43,747 bases of DNA from a candidate division BRC1 bacterium HGW-BRC1-1 (GTDB taxonomy: Bacteria; Sumerlaeota; Sumerlaeia; Sumerlaeales; Sumerlaeaceae): contig PHCB01000026.1 of NCBI GenBank assembly GCA_002842095.1, positions 1 through 43,747 on the forward strand, read 5' to 3'. The position numbers and the translations under genes are program-made. The notes beneath the pieces were generated by a model, which made no database searches, had not been told where the DNA came from, and saw only the letters and a list, made by a program, of their open reading frames with translations. Position 1 is the stretch's first letter; each line of letters starts with the position of its first letter. Positions 8,528-16,266 of this stretch are shown piece after piece.

Positions 8528-8646
8528 TTGCTTTTGCCCGCAGAGCTGGCGCGGCAAGTAGGCGGGGCGTGGAGGTCGCGCAGCGATCGGAACCCCCGTA
8601 ACCGTCCGACCCAACATCCCGCTCCGGAGGAGCGGCGGAATCTGAC
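8528..8646 (+). repeat. 119-bp dispersed hairpin element, copy 1
   Basis: A 119-bp stretch recurs at 35073-35191 in the same orientation with no gaps and, by hand count, 104 identical positions (about 87%). Invariant parts are the leading TTGCTTTTGCCCGCAG, the CGGAACCCCCGTAAC block and the trailing CGCTCCGGAGGAGCG hairpin (6-bp stem, GGA loop) followed by GCGGAATCTGAC. The first part can also fold, because TTGCC...GGCAA arms enclose the GC-rich core. It lies in the spacer between tRNA-Arg and the lipid operon. It is not near any transposase and looks like a REP/MITE-type intergenic element. The minus strand has an open frame through both copies, probably a GC-content side effect. Confidence 0.85.
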
Positions 8647-8720
8647 ACCGGTCTCGACCCATAACCCCCATGAGGAAGTGAGAAGATCAAAGCTATTTGG
8701 CATTTTTTTGCTTGAAAGTA

Positions 8721-8748
8721 TTGAACAAATATAACCCTTGTCTAATTA
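8721..8748 (+). promoter_or_regulatory. Possible sigma70-type promoter of the lipid operon
   Basis: TTGAAC (8721-8726) and TAATTA (8743-8748) are spaced 16 bases apart inside an unusually AT-rich stretch directly before the FAD oxidoreductase start at 8763. The predicted transcript start would be only a few bases before the ATG, which would explain the absence of a Shine-Dalgarno sequence (leaderless or nearly so). Weak call from visual matching only. Confidence 0.3.
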
Positions 8749-8762
8749 TAGAATTGTTCATC

Positions 8763-10127
8763 ATGAGCCTCTCAACCACTTCCTTCAACAATTCAGCGGT
8801 TCTCCCTCATCAGCCTCTTGCCGGAGAAGGACTTCCTTCTGCTGCCGACCCGGTTGTGGCCCGCCAGCGCATTGCTGTCATCGGTGCCGGGGCTGCGGGA
8901 ATTGCGGCGGCGCATCTGTTGCAGCGGCGGCATGACGTGGTGCTGTTTGAAAAGGAGAACCGCCTGGGCGGTCACGCCAACACGCACATCCTTGAGGACG
9001 GCCCCGACGCGGGTACGCCCGTTGATACGGGGTTCATCGTGTGCAACGATTGGACCTATCCGAATTTTTTGCGGTTCATGGCCGACCTGAACGTGCCGCT
9101 GCGCGACAGCGATATGTCGTTCAGCTTCCAGTGTCGTGGCAGCGGGCTGCAATATGCGGGCAGCAATCTGAACACGCTTTTCGCCCAGCGTCGCAACCTC
9201 ATGCGTCCCCGCTTCTGGCGTATGCTGGCCGACATTATCCGCTTCAACCGTGCGGCCCCGGTGGCTTTGGAGAGCGGGCATCTGGCGCACCTGACCCTGG
9301 GCGCGTATGTTGTCGAGGGTGGCTGGTCGCAGCAGTTTGTGGACGATTATCTTCTGCCCATGGGCGCCGCCATTTGGTCGACGCCCTCGGCACAGATACT
9401 CGATTTTCCGGCGGAGGCATTCGTCTCGTTCTGCAAGAATCATGGGCTCCTCAACATCGAGAACCGCCCCACGTGGAAAACGGTGGAGGGCGGAAGTCAT
9501 CAGTACCTCAATGTTTTCGCAGCCCGTTTTCGCGGCGAGATTCGGCTGAATGCAGCCGTGCGCCATGTGTTGCGCGAAGGTGCGTCGGTGCGTGTGGTGA
9601 CGGGCTCTGTGGGCGAACCGGAATCGGACGTTTTTGATGCGGTGGTGATGGCGTCCCACGCCGACCAGACGCTGGCCATGTTGGCCGATGCATCGCCCGA
9701 TGAGCAACGGGTGCTGGGCCCCTGGCGCTATCAGGACAACCCCACCGTGTTGCACAGTCACGACGGCGTGATGCCCGCAGCCCGGCGGGCATGGTCGTCG
9801 TGGAATTACGTGCGCGACCCCCGCGTGGCGGGCGCGGGCGTGTCGGTAAGCTATTACATGAATCGCTTGCAGGGGCTGACGACGAAGCGTAACTATTTCG
9901 TTACGTTGAACGGACTGGAGGCCCCACCGCAAGAGTCGGTCGTGCGCGAAATCATGTATGCTCACCCAACTTATACGTTCGATGCGCTGCGCTCGCAGGC
10001 CGAGCTTCCTGCGCTTCAGGGGGTGCGTAACACCTATTTCTGCGGCAGCTACCACGGGCATGGGTTTCATGAAGACGCGGTGGCATCAGGCTTTGCGGTG
10101 GCGGCGAGGCTGGGGGTGACATTGTGA
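8763..10127 (+). CDS. FAD-dependent amine-oxidase-like oxidoreductase of CFA-type lipid locus
   Basis: A 454-residue flavoprotein. The dinucleotide-binding GxGxxG motif reads VIGAGAAGIAAAHLL (about residues 40-54). It is followed by the second FAD motif VVLFEKENRLGGHANT and a C-terminal YFCGSYHGHGFHEDAVASG stretch that closes the FAD site. This is the amine-oxidase / desaturase-like family regularly encoded beside DUF1365 and cyclopropane-fatty-acyl-phospholipid synthase genes. There it is thought to oxidise or desaturate a lipid acyl chain; the exact reaction is unproven. It overlaps the next gene by four bases (GTGA), so the two are co-translated. I chose ATG 8763; upstream in-frame codons run into the AT-rich promoter-like stretch and are not protein-like. 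Confidence 0.85.
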   Translation: MSLSTTSFNNSAVLPHQPLAGEGLPSAADPVVARQRIAVIGAGAAGIAAAHLLQRRHDVVLFEKENRLGGHANTHILEDGPDAGTPVDTGFIVCNDWTYPNFLRFMADLNVPLRDSDMSFSFQCRGSGLQYAGSNLNTLFAQRRNLMRPRFWRMLADIIRFNRAAPVALESGHLAHLTLGAYVVEGGWSQQFVDDYLLPMGAAIWSTPSAQILDFPAEAFVSFCKNHGLLNIENRPTWKTVEGGSHQYLNVFAARFRGEIRLNAAVRHVLREGASVRVVTGSVGEPESDVFDAVVMASHADQTLAMLADASPDEQRVLGPWRYQDNPTVLHSHDGVMPAARRAWSSWNYVRDPRVAGAGVSVSYYMNRLQGLTTKRNYFVTLNGLEAPPQESVVREIMYAHPTYTFDALRSQAELPALQGVRNTYFCGSYHGHGFHEDAVASGFAVAARLGVTL

Positions 10128-12121
10128 CTTCGTTCATCGGCACCGGCGAGATTATGCACGCGCGGCTGCAGCCGGTGCATCATGCGTTCAAGTTTCCGCT
10201 TCTGATGATGGCGGTTGATCTGGCCGAGTTACCTGCGTTGTCGCGCACCGTGCGGGGGTTCGGGTACAACCGGCGCGCGGCGGTTTCGTTGCGCGACCGT
10301 GATTATCTTTCGCAGGGTGAAGAACCGATTCGCGAAAAGCTGGACGGTTTTCTCCGGCGGGCGGGCCTGGACGAGGCGCTGGCACAAACGGCGCGGGTGA
10401 TGCTGGTCACGTGTCCGCGAGTGCTGGGTTATGCATTCAATCCGGTGAGTTTTTATTTCTGCGAGCGCGCCGATGGCACCGCGCCCATCACCGTGGCCGA
10501 GGTTAATAACACCTTCGGCGAACGGCATCTCTATGTGCTGAACAATCCTCCCGTGGCAGAACCAAGCGCCGCGACGGACGCGATGCGCACCAGTTTTCAC
10601 GCGGACAAACGCTTTCACGTTTCGCCTTTCAACGACATGGAGGGCCGCTACGAATTCGAGTTTGGCGACATGTCGCGGGGGATGGTGGATGCGGTGGTGA
10701 ACCTGTGGCGCGAGGAGACGTGTGTGTTCCGATCGCGTCTTCGGGTGGCGCTGACGCCGCTCACATCGCGCAGTTTGGTGGCGAGCGTCGCGGCCCAGCC
10801 TCTGGCGGTATTTCTGACCATGCCGCGCATCTGGGGCCAAGCGGCCCGACTCTACTTTCAAAGGAAATTGCCCGTGTTTTCAAAACCACCGCCTTCTGAT
10901 TCGATGACCATCCGCACGATGCCTCTTTCGCTGCGCCAAAGCGCGGCGCGGCGCGTGTTGCGTGCGGCGCTGGGCCGCTTGCGGGCGGGCACCTTGGAAG
11001 TCATTTTGCCGGGACGTGTTCATGACGTTTTTGGCGGATCGGAACCGGGTCCGTCGGCGGTGATTCAGGTTCACGATGCGGCGTTTTTCACGCGCGTGCT
11101 TGCCGGGGGCGATGTGGGGCTGGGCGAGTCCTATCAGGCGGGCGAGTGGTCATCGCCAGACCTCGTCGCTGTGCTGGAAATGTTCGCAGTGAACATGCGC
11201 TATTTCGATGATCGCTCCGTCTGGCTTTCTTGGCCGTCGCGCGTGGTGAACGCTTTGCGGCACCGCTTCCGGCCCAATTCTCTGCGCGGCAGCGAGCGCA
11301 ACATCCGGGCGCACTACGACCTCGGCAACGATTTCTATGAGAAGTTTCTCGACCCGACCATGATGTATTCCTGCGGAATTTTCCCGACCGAGGTCACCAC
11401 GCTGGAGGAATCCCAACACGAAAAAATCAAGGCCATGGCGGCGCTCGCGGACATCCGGCCCGAGCATCATGTGCTGGAGATCGGGACCGGCTGGGGAGGG
11501 TTCGCCATTGAAACCGCAAAGGCCACCGGGTGCCGCATAACGACGGTTACGCTGTCGCTGGAACAACATGCCATGGCCACGGCGCGGGTGCGTGAGGCTG
11601 GGCTGGAGGATCGCATCGACGTGCAACTGCGCGATTATCGCGATCTCGATGGGACGTTCGATCGGATTGTTTCCATCGAAATGCTGGAGGCCGTGGGCGA
11701 GAAATACCTGCCGGTGTTCTTCCGCACCTGCGACCGTCTGCTAAAACCCGGCGGACGGCTTGCGCTGCAGGTGATCACAATTCCCGACCAACGCTACGAT
11801 GCTTACCGGCGCGGGTGCGATTGGATCCAGAAGCACATCTTTCCCGGCGGGTTCATTCCGTCGGTGGGGGCGTTGTCGCGGGTGTCGCGCGAGAACTCGC
11901 GGCTTTCCATCGATGTGCTCAATAACATCGGGCCGCATTACGCAACGACCCTTGCCGAATGGCGCCGCAGGTTCGACGCCAACTGGGCGGCCCTGCGTGA
12001 CCTCGGATTCGACGACCGATTCCGTCGCACGTGGGATTATTATTTCTCGTACTGCGAGGCCGGGTTTCGAACGGGGGCCGTGGGCACCGCGCAGATGCTG
12101 ATGACGCGGGGGAGCGATTGA
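10124..12121 (+). CDS. DUF1365 - cyclopropane-fatty-acyl-phospholipid synthase fusion
   Basis: A 665-residue two-part protein starting with GTG. Residues 1 to about 240 are a DUF1365 domain (VHHAFKFPLLMMAVDL, GYAFNPVSFYFCERADG, AEVNNTFGERHLY, FHVSPFNDMEGRYEF). Residues 265-665 are a complete CFA synthase with the SAM site VLEIGTGWGGFAIE. Conserved CFA residues are also visible: MMYSCGIF, IEMLEAVGEKYL, WIQKHIFPGGFIPS and a final YYFSYCEAGFRTG. CFA synthases methylenate or methylate double bonds of membrane phospholipid acyl chains using S-adenosylmethionine. DUF1365 and CFA synthase are normally separate adjacent genes, so the fusion supports a joint function. The join is in frame with a linker at about 243-265, and base composition is unchanged across it. 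Its stop codon abuts a 9-bp-period array. Confidence 0.9.
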   Translation: MTSFIGTGEIMHARLQPVHHAFKFPLLMMAVDLAELPALSRTVRGFGYNRRAAVSLRDRDYLSQGEEPIREKLDGFLRRAGLDEALAQTARVMLVTCPRVLGYAFNPVSFYFCERADGTAPITVAEVNNTFGERHLYVLNNPPVAEPSAATDAMRTSFHADKRFHVSPFNDMEGRYEFEFGDMSRGMVDAVVNLWREETCVFRSRLRVALTPLTSRSLVASVAAQPLAVFLTMPRIWGQAARLYFQRKLPVFSKPPPSDSMTIRTMPLSLRQSAARRVLRAALGRLRAGTLEVILPGRVHDVFGGSEPGPSAVIQVHDAAFFTRVLAGGDVGLGESYQAGEWSSPDLVAVLEMFAVNMRYFDDRSVWLSWPSRVVNALRHRFRPNSLRGSERNIRAHYDLGNDFYEKFLDPTMMYSCGIFPTEVTTLEESQHEKIKAMAALADIRPEHHVLEIGTGWGGFAIETAKATGCRITTVTLSLEQHAMATARVREAGLEDRIDVQLRDYRDLDGTFDRIVSIEMLEAVGEKYLPVFFRTCDRLLKPGGRLALQVITIPDQRYDAYRRGCDWIQKHIFPGGFIPSVGALSRVSRENSRLSIDVLNNIGPHYATTLAEWRRRFDANWAALRDLGFDDRFRRTWDYYFSYCEAGFRTGAVGTAQMLMTRGSD

Positions 12122-12148
12122 TGGGATGTGATGGGAAGAATGGGTTGG
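12121..12148 (+). repeat. 9-bp-period array, ATGGGANNN class, 3 units (copy D)
   Basis: Three units begin ATGGGATGTG, ATGGGAAGA and ATGGGTTGG. The first has one extra base; the others keep the 9-bp period. The array starts on the last base of the CFA-fusion stop codon, in the spacer between convergent genes. Same class as the arrays at 21066 and 22481. Confidence 0.7.
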
Positions 12149-12185
12149 TGTTCTGGGCGGCTAACTGAGCTAGCTGTGTTGGCCA

Positions 12186-12782
12186 TTACTTGCTTTTTGG
12201 GGGCAGCATTTTCTTCACGGCATCGCGAAGCTCTTTGACCTTTTCGTCCGTCATCTTGCCCTCAATGTGGAAGGTGACACTGCCATCGGCCCGCACCAGA
12301 AACAGGTGAATGGTTTCTTCGTTGGGAATTCCCAGCGATTCGCGGAACTCGGCCTTGTCGAGGTACAGCGTGATGGTGGCCTTGCGGGCCTCTAAGCTGG
12401 GAATCCCGGATGCCATGCCCTTGTCCAGCCAGAACCGGAAGAGCGGGTTGCCTCGGTAAATCGTGGGCAGTTCGTAGTATTTAAAACCCTCGTGTTCGGC
12501 CGTCAGTTCTTTCGCCACACCGATCCACGGGTCAACGAGGTCCTGATGCCAGCGCTGGAAAGCCACGATGGCCAGGTTTGCTTCGCCTTTGAAATCCTTT
12601 GGCAGACTGAACTTTTCGCCTTCGAGATTTTTTCCCTCAACGTTGGGGAAGCGAAGCGAACCGCTGGTTTCTGCTGACGCTGCGTGGGAGAAAAGTGCGC
12701 AGAAGGCGACTAGAAACCCGCCTGTTATGCGCCGGATGCGGTGGGCGGTGTGATCAAGGGTCATGGTATTAGTTTGTGTCAT
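12186..12782 (-). CDS. Secreted thioredoxin-fold protein, ATP10-like
   Basis: A 198-residue exported protein. A basic N-terminus and hydrophobic segment (GGFLVAFCALFSHAASA) form a signal peptide, probably cleaved after ASA. The rest reads as a thioredoxin-like fold without a CxxC pair: FSLPKDFKGEANLAIVAFQRWHQ, then YYELPTIYRGNPLFRFW, and a late block FRESLGIPNEETIHLFLVRADGSV. That block resembles the end of the ATP10 (F1Fo assembly factor) family. ATP10 similarity is my reading of the motif pattern, so the role is uncertain; a lipoprotein-free periplasmic or outer-face protein is the safe statement. I start at ATG 12782; earlier in-frame codons lie in the divergent promoter region. It is transcribed divergently from the DUF1475/DUF1295/CFA genes and may share their control region. 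Confidence 0.6.
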   Translation of the reverse strand: MTQTNTMTLDHTAHRIRRITGGFLVAFCALFSHAASAETSGSLRFPNVEGKNLEGEKFSLPKDFKGEANLAIVAFQRWHQDLVDPWIGVAKELTAEHEGFKYYELPTIYRGNPLFRFWLDKGMASGIPSLEARKATITLYLDKAEFRESLGIPNEETIHLFLVRADGSVTFHIEGKMTDEKVKELRDAVKKMLPPKSK

Positions 12783-12822
12783 TATGATGTTCTCTTTTTT
12801 GAGGCGAATCAATGTTGTTGAA

Positions 12823-12855
12823 ATTGGAACATATACTTGTGCGCTTTGTTCCAAT
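12823..12855. promoter_or_regulatory. Palindromic operator candidate between divergent genes
   Basis: Perfect 9-bp arms ATTGGAACA (12823-12831) and TGTTCCAAT (12847-12855) are separated by 15 bases. A third half site, AGGAACA, lies at 12860-12866. The site sits centrally in the 116-base spacer between the secreted ATP10-like gene and the DUF1475-DUF1295-CFA genes. It is well placed to control both. GGAAC also resembles the -35 element of ECF sigma factors, so an ECF promoter is an alternative reading. Confidence 0.45.
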
Positions 12856-12898
12856 AAGATAGGAACAGCAAATTTGGCCGAGGGAGACGGCAACGCCC

Positions 12899-13234
12899 AT
12901 GATACGTTTGATTCAGTTCACCGCGGTGCTGGTTCTAACTTCCCTGCTTGTTTCGACAACTCGCGCGGGGATGGAGATTCCAATCTGGGCGGTGGCGCGC
13001 GATTATTTCGATCACCCGTGGGTGTTGCCGACCCTTATCGATGCGTATGGTGGTTTCCTGATCTTTTACCTGTGGATCTTTTACAAAGAGCCACGGGCCA
13101 CCGGTCGCATTGTCTGGTTTGTGCTGATGATGGCACTGGGGAATATGGGCGCGGCGATTTATCTGCTGATTGAATCGTTCAAACTGAAACCCGGCGCTCC
13201 GTTAGAAAACTTTTTGCTGCGAAGGAAAACGTAA
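12899..13234 (+). CDS. Small membrane protein, DUF1475-like
   Basis: A 111-residue protein with an N-terminal hydrophobic segment (LIQFTAVLVLTSLLVSTT) and two further transmembrane stretches (TLIDAYGGFLIFYLWIFY and IVWFVLMMALGNMGAAIYLLI). The YGGFLIFYLWIFYKE and MALGNMGAAIYLL blocks resemble the DUF1475 group of small membrane proteins found beside DUF1295 and CFA-type genes; no activity is known. It overlaps the DUF1295 gene by one base (TAATG), so the two are translationally coupled. A GGGAGA sequence about 11 bases upstream may act as the ribosome site. The palindrome at 12823-12855 lies just upstream. Confidence 0.6.
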   Translation: MIRLIQFTAVLVLTSLLVSTTRAGMEIPIWAVARDYFDHPWVLPTLIDAYGGFLIFYLWIFYKEPRATGRIVWFVLMMALGNMGAAIYLLIESFKLKPGAPLENFLLRRKT

Positions 13235-14049
13235 TGTCTCAATTTTTTTCCCTGCCGCTGATCGGCCTGGTCCTTCTTGTGGTGATGATGGTGGTGCTGT
13301 GGGGGATTAGTCTGAAGATCCGCAACGCCGCCGTGGTGGATGTGGGTTGGGGTTCGGCCATGGTGGTGCTGGGGCTGCTTTATGCGGTGATGAGCGACGG
13401 CTACCTTCCCCGCCGCGTGGCCCTGGCGGCCATGACCACGGCGTGGGGATTGCGGTTGGCAGGGTATTTGTTTTTCACGCGGATCTGGGGTCAGCCCGAG
13501 GAAGGGCGCTACAAACAATTGCGTGAGGAGTGGGGGCCCAATGCGGACAAAAAACTGCTGGGCTTTTTCCTCATGCAGGCTACCGTTGCCGTTGTCATGT
13601 CGGTTGTGGTGTTGGTGCCGGCGTTGAATGGTGCGGTTCCGGCTGGCGCAACCGTGGCCGGGTTGTCGCTGCTGGAGGCAGGTGCGGTGGTGGTGTGGTT
13701 CATTGGATTTATCGGAGAGTGGGCGGCGGACAATCAGCTCAAGCGTTTTAAGAGTGCCCCCGCCAATCAGGGCAAAGTTTGCACGCGCGGGTTATGGCAT
13801 TACTCGCGGCATCCGAATTACTTTTTTGAGTGGCTGATGTGGGTTGCGCTGGCGGTGTTTGCGCTGGCGTCACCGTGGGGATGGTTGGGGCTGATAAGTC
13901 CCATCATCATTACTTTCTTTCTGTTCCGCGTCACGGGGATTCCCGCCACCGAGGAGCAGGCTGTGCGGAGCAAGGGCGATGCATATCGTCGCTATCAGCG
14001 CACCACCTCCGCGTTTTTTCCGTGGTTTCCGAAAGAGGATGCGGCGTGA
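13234..14049 (+). CDS. DUF1295 steroid 5-alpha-reductase-like membrane protein
   Basis: A 271-residue polytopic membrane protein of the DUF1295 family, related to the C-terminal domain of steroid 5-alpha reductases and isoprenylcysteine methyltransferase-like (ICMT) proteins. Six or seven hydrophobic helices are visible. The family signature in the last third is clear: LWHYSRHPNYFFEWLMW, then GIPATEEQAVRSKGDAYRRYQ and the terminal TSAFFPWFPK. Members bind NADPH or SAM-like cofactors at the RHPNYF region and are assigned to lipid modification. In CFA-type loci they accompany the methyltransferase and FAD oxidoreductase. It is coupled to the small membrane protein upstream and followed after 39 bases by the second methyltransferase. 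Confidence 0.85.
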   Translation: MSQFFSLPLIGLVLLVVMMVVLWGISLKIRNAAVVDVGWGSAMVVLGLLYAVMSDGYLPRRVALAAMTTAWGLRLAGYLFFTRIWGQPEEGRYKQLREEWGPNADKKLLGFFLMQATVAVVMSVVVLVPALNGAVPAGATVAGLSLLEAGAVVVWFIGFIGEWAADNQLKRFKSAPANQGKVCTRGLWHYSRHPNYFFEWLMWVALAVFALASPWGWLGLISPIIITFFLFRVTGIPATEEQAVRSKGDAYRRYQRTTSAFFPWFPKEDAA

Positions 14050-14088
14050 CAATCGAGATGAAGCGCGAGAGCGCGAGGGAGGTGGGCA

Positions 14089-15123
14089 ATGGCACTGGCG
14101 ATTGATCTGTTGGAGAAGAACCTGCTACCGGATGTGGCGGTGCGATGGGGCATTCGACGGTTGCTGGCGCAGCGTCTGCGCGAGGAAAGCCGTGCCACGC
14201 CCGAGGCGCTGGAAGCGCACAAGCGCGAGCTGACCGCCCAATGGCATGCGGGTCCGGTGGCGGTGAACACACGCGAGGCCAACGAGCAGCACTACGAGGT
14301 TCCCGCGCGGTTTTTCGATCTCGTGCTAGGGCGACACATGAAGTATAGTTGCGCGCTGTTCGAACCGGGCGTGACGGACCTGGATCAGGCCGAGGAGGCG
14401 ATGTTGGAGCTTACCTGTCAGCGGGCCGAGTTGGCAGACGGACAGGATATTCTCGACCTCGGTTGCGGCTGGGGCGCGTTTACGTTGTATGCTGCGCGAC
14501 GGTTTCCGGGGGCGCAGGTCACCGCGCTTTCCAATTCGCATTCACAGCGCGAGAGCATCGAGGCGCGGGCGGCGGCGCAGGGGCTGATCAACGTTCGCGT
14601 GATTACCGCCGACATCGCCGATTATCAGCATGACGCGCAGGTGGATCGCATCGTGAGCGTCGAAATGCTCGAGCATGTACGCAACCACGAGGCGCTTTTC
14701 CAGCGCGTGCGCGGCTGGATGCGGCCTGACGCGCGGATGTTTGTGCACGTCTTCTCGCACCACGAGGTGCTTTATCCGTTCGAGGTGCAGGGCGATTTCG
14801 ATTGGATGGCGCGGGAGTTTTTCACGGGCGGAATCATGCCCAGTCACGACCTCCTGCTGAACCGCCAGACCGCGTTGGCGCCGGTCAAAGATTGGACCGT
14901 GAATGGCACCCATTACCAGAAGACCTGCGAGGCCTGGCTGGCCCGCATGGACGCCAATCGCGAGGCGGTGGAAGCGATATTCGCCGAGACGTACGGCCCG
15001 GGGGAAGTTCGCCGATGGGTGGCTCGCTGGCGAACTTTCTTCATGGCATGCGCGGAACTCTTTGGTTATCACGGCGGGAAGGAATGGATGGTGTCGCACT
15101 ATCTTTTCCGGCGCGCTGACTGA
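14089..15123 (+). CDS. Second CFA-synthase-like SAM methyltransferase
   Basis: A 344-residue class I SAM-dependent methyltransferase of the cyclopropane-fatty-acid synthase superfamily. It has YEVPARFFDLVLGRHMKYSCALF near residue 65-90, the SAM motif ILDLGCGWGAFTLYAA and VSVEMLEHVRNH. It is shorter than classical CFA synthase (about 380) and distinct from the fusion protein at 10124; the canonical WIQKHIFPGG segment is replaced by DWMAREFFTGGIMPS. Such second methyltransferases are common in loci with DUF1365, CFA synthase and DUF1295, and are assumed to act on unsaturated or already modified acyl chains. GGAGGT is spaced six bases before the ATG, a good ribosome site. It probably ends the operon that began at 12899. 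Confidence 0.87.
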   Translation: MALAIDLLEKNLLPDVAVRWGIRRLLAQRLREESRATPEALEAHKRELTAQWHAGPVAVNTREANEQHYEVPARFFDLVLGRHMKYSCALFEPGVTDLDQAEEAMLELTCQRAELADGQDILDLGCGWGAFTLYAARRFPGAQVTALSNSHSQRESIEARAAAQGLINVRVITADIADYQHDAQVDRIVSVEMLEHVRNHEALFQRVRGWMRPDARMFVHVFSHHEVLYPFEVQGDFDWMAREFFTGGIMPSHDLLLNRQTALAPVKDWTVNGTHYQKTCEAWLARMDANREAVEAIFAETYGPGEVRRWVARWRTFFMACAELFGYHGGKEWMVSHYLFRRAD

Positions 15124-15161
15124 CGGGGCGCGCTTCCCATCAAACTGAGGTGAACGGACCC

Positions 15162-16157
15162 ATGGACCACACGACGGATATTTCTCGCGAGGCGAAAGTC
15201 TGCATCACGCGCAATGTGAAGGGCTCATGGAAAGAGATGCTGAGCGATGCCGGGGTGCGGGTAGTCTGCCCCGACGATGATGGCGGTGACCGCGCGTGGA
15301 GTCGTCAGGAGTTTCTCACGTGCATTCAAGGTTGCCATGGGGTCGGCTGCATGTTGAGCGAGCGGTGGGATGCCGAGGCTTTCGACGCTGCCGGCGAGCA
15401 GTTGCGCGTGGTGGCCAACTACGCTGTTGGCTATAACAACATCGATCTCGAAGAAGCCCGGAGCCGTGGTGTGTGGGTGACCAATACGCCGGATGTATTG
15501 ACCGACGCCACGGCCGACGTTGCGTGGGCGTTGCTCATGGCGGCGGCGCGTTGCACGGGTTCGGCCGAACGTTCTCTGCGGGCGGGGGAGTTTCACGGGT
15601 GGGAACCCAATGGTTTTCTGGGAGTGGATTTGGTCGGGCGCACGCTGGGAATCATCGGCGCGGGGCGCATCGGTACCGCCACTGCTCGGCGTGCGCGCGG
15701 ATGGGATATGCAGGTTGTGTACGCCCACCATCGCTCGAAACCGGAATTCGAGCAGGCCACCGGAGGGCGACGCGTGGACCTGGACTCGTTGCTGGCGGAG
15801 TCAGATTTTATCTCGCTGCATGTGCCGCTGACGCCCGAAACCCGTCACATGATAGGCGCCCGAGAGTTTGGGCTGATGAAACCCACCGCCGTGCTGGTGA
15901 ACACAGCCCGAGGTCCGGTGGTGGACGAAGCGGCGCTGGTGGAAGCGTTGCGCAGCGGCCAGATTTTTGCAGCCGGACTGGACGTTTATGAAGATGAACC
16001 CCGGATGGCTGACGGTTTGGTTGGGCTGGAAAACGCCGTTCTCCTGCCCCACATCGGCAGCGCCACCGAGCACACCCGAGCGGTCATGGGCGAGCTGATG
16101 GCAACAAACATCCTCGCCGCTTTAAGAGGACAAGAACCCCCAAACAAGATCAGTTAA
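15162..16157 (+). CDS. D-isomer-specific 2-hydroxyacid dehydrogenase (glyoxylate/hydroxypyruvate reductase-like)
   Basis: A 331-residue NAD(P)-dependent D-2-hydroxyacid dehydrogenase. It has the family's catalytic set: Arg in NTARGPVVDE, Glu in DVYEDEP and His in LLPHIGSAT. The Rossmann motif is LGIIGAGRIGTATARRA, and VVANYAVGYNNIDLEEA matches the substrate-side loop. Closest by pattern are glyoxylate/hydroxypyruvate reductases (GyaR, GhrB), which reduce glyoxylate to glycolate or hydroxypyruvate to glycerate. Formate or phosphoglycerate dehydrogenase is less likely given the length. I prefer ATG 15162 over the GTG 12 bases upstream, because GAGGTGA is correctly spaced for the ATG. It follows the methyltransferase by 38 bases and may be read through from it, but no metabolic link is obvious. 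Confidence 0.88.
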   Translation: MDHTTDISREAKVCITRNVKGSWKEMLSDAGVRVVCPDDDGGDRAWSRQEFLTCIQGCHGVGCMLSERWDAEAFDAAGEQLRVVANYAVGYNNIDLEEARSRGVWVTNTPDVLTDATADVAWALLMAAARCTGSAERSLRAGEFHGWEPNGFLGVDLVGRTLGIIGAGRIGTATARRARGWDMQVVYAHHRSKPEFEQATGGRRVDLDSLLAESDFISLHVPLTPETRHMIGAREFGLMKPTAVLVNTARGPVVDEAALVEALRSGQIFAAGLDVYEDEPRMADGLVGLENAVLLPHIGSATEHTRAVMGELMATNILAALRGQEPPNKIS

Positions 16158-16179
16158 TTACTGCGCGGCCCTTCGCCAC

Positions 16180-16224
16180 CACGTCCATAAAGTCCATAGT
16201 GTCCATAACGTCCATTTCGTCCAT
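16180..16224 (-). repeat. 9-bp-period array, ATGGACNNN class, 5 units (copy C)
   Basis: Read on the minus strand this is five exact 9-bp units: ATGGAC plus GAA, GTT, ACT, TTT and GTG. It fills the spacer between two convergent genes and is in inverse orientation to copies A and B. Next to it, the end of the GAF gene and the bases after its stop form a CCCTCGCC/GGCGAGGG hairpin with a repeated GGCGAGGG arm and no U-tract. Confidence 0.9.
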
Positions 16225-16266
16225 TCTAACCGCTCCGAGCACCCTCGCCCCCTCGCCCCCCCCCGC

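Noticed and set aside
8481-8703. Minus-strand peptides across the 119-bp element
   Set aside because: The frame exists in both copies of the element, but conservation follows the hairpins as well. I treat it as a repeat and not a gene.
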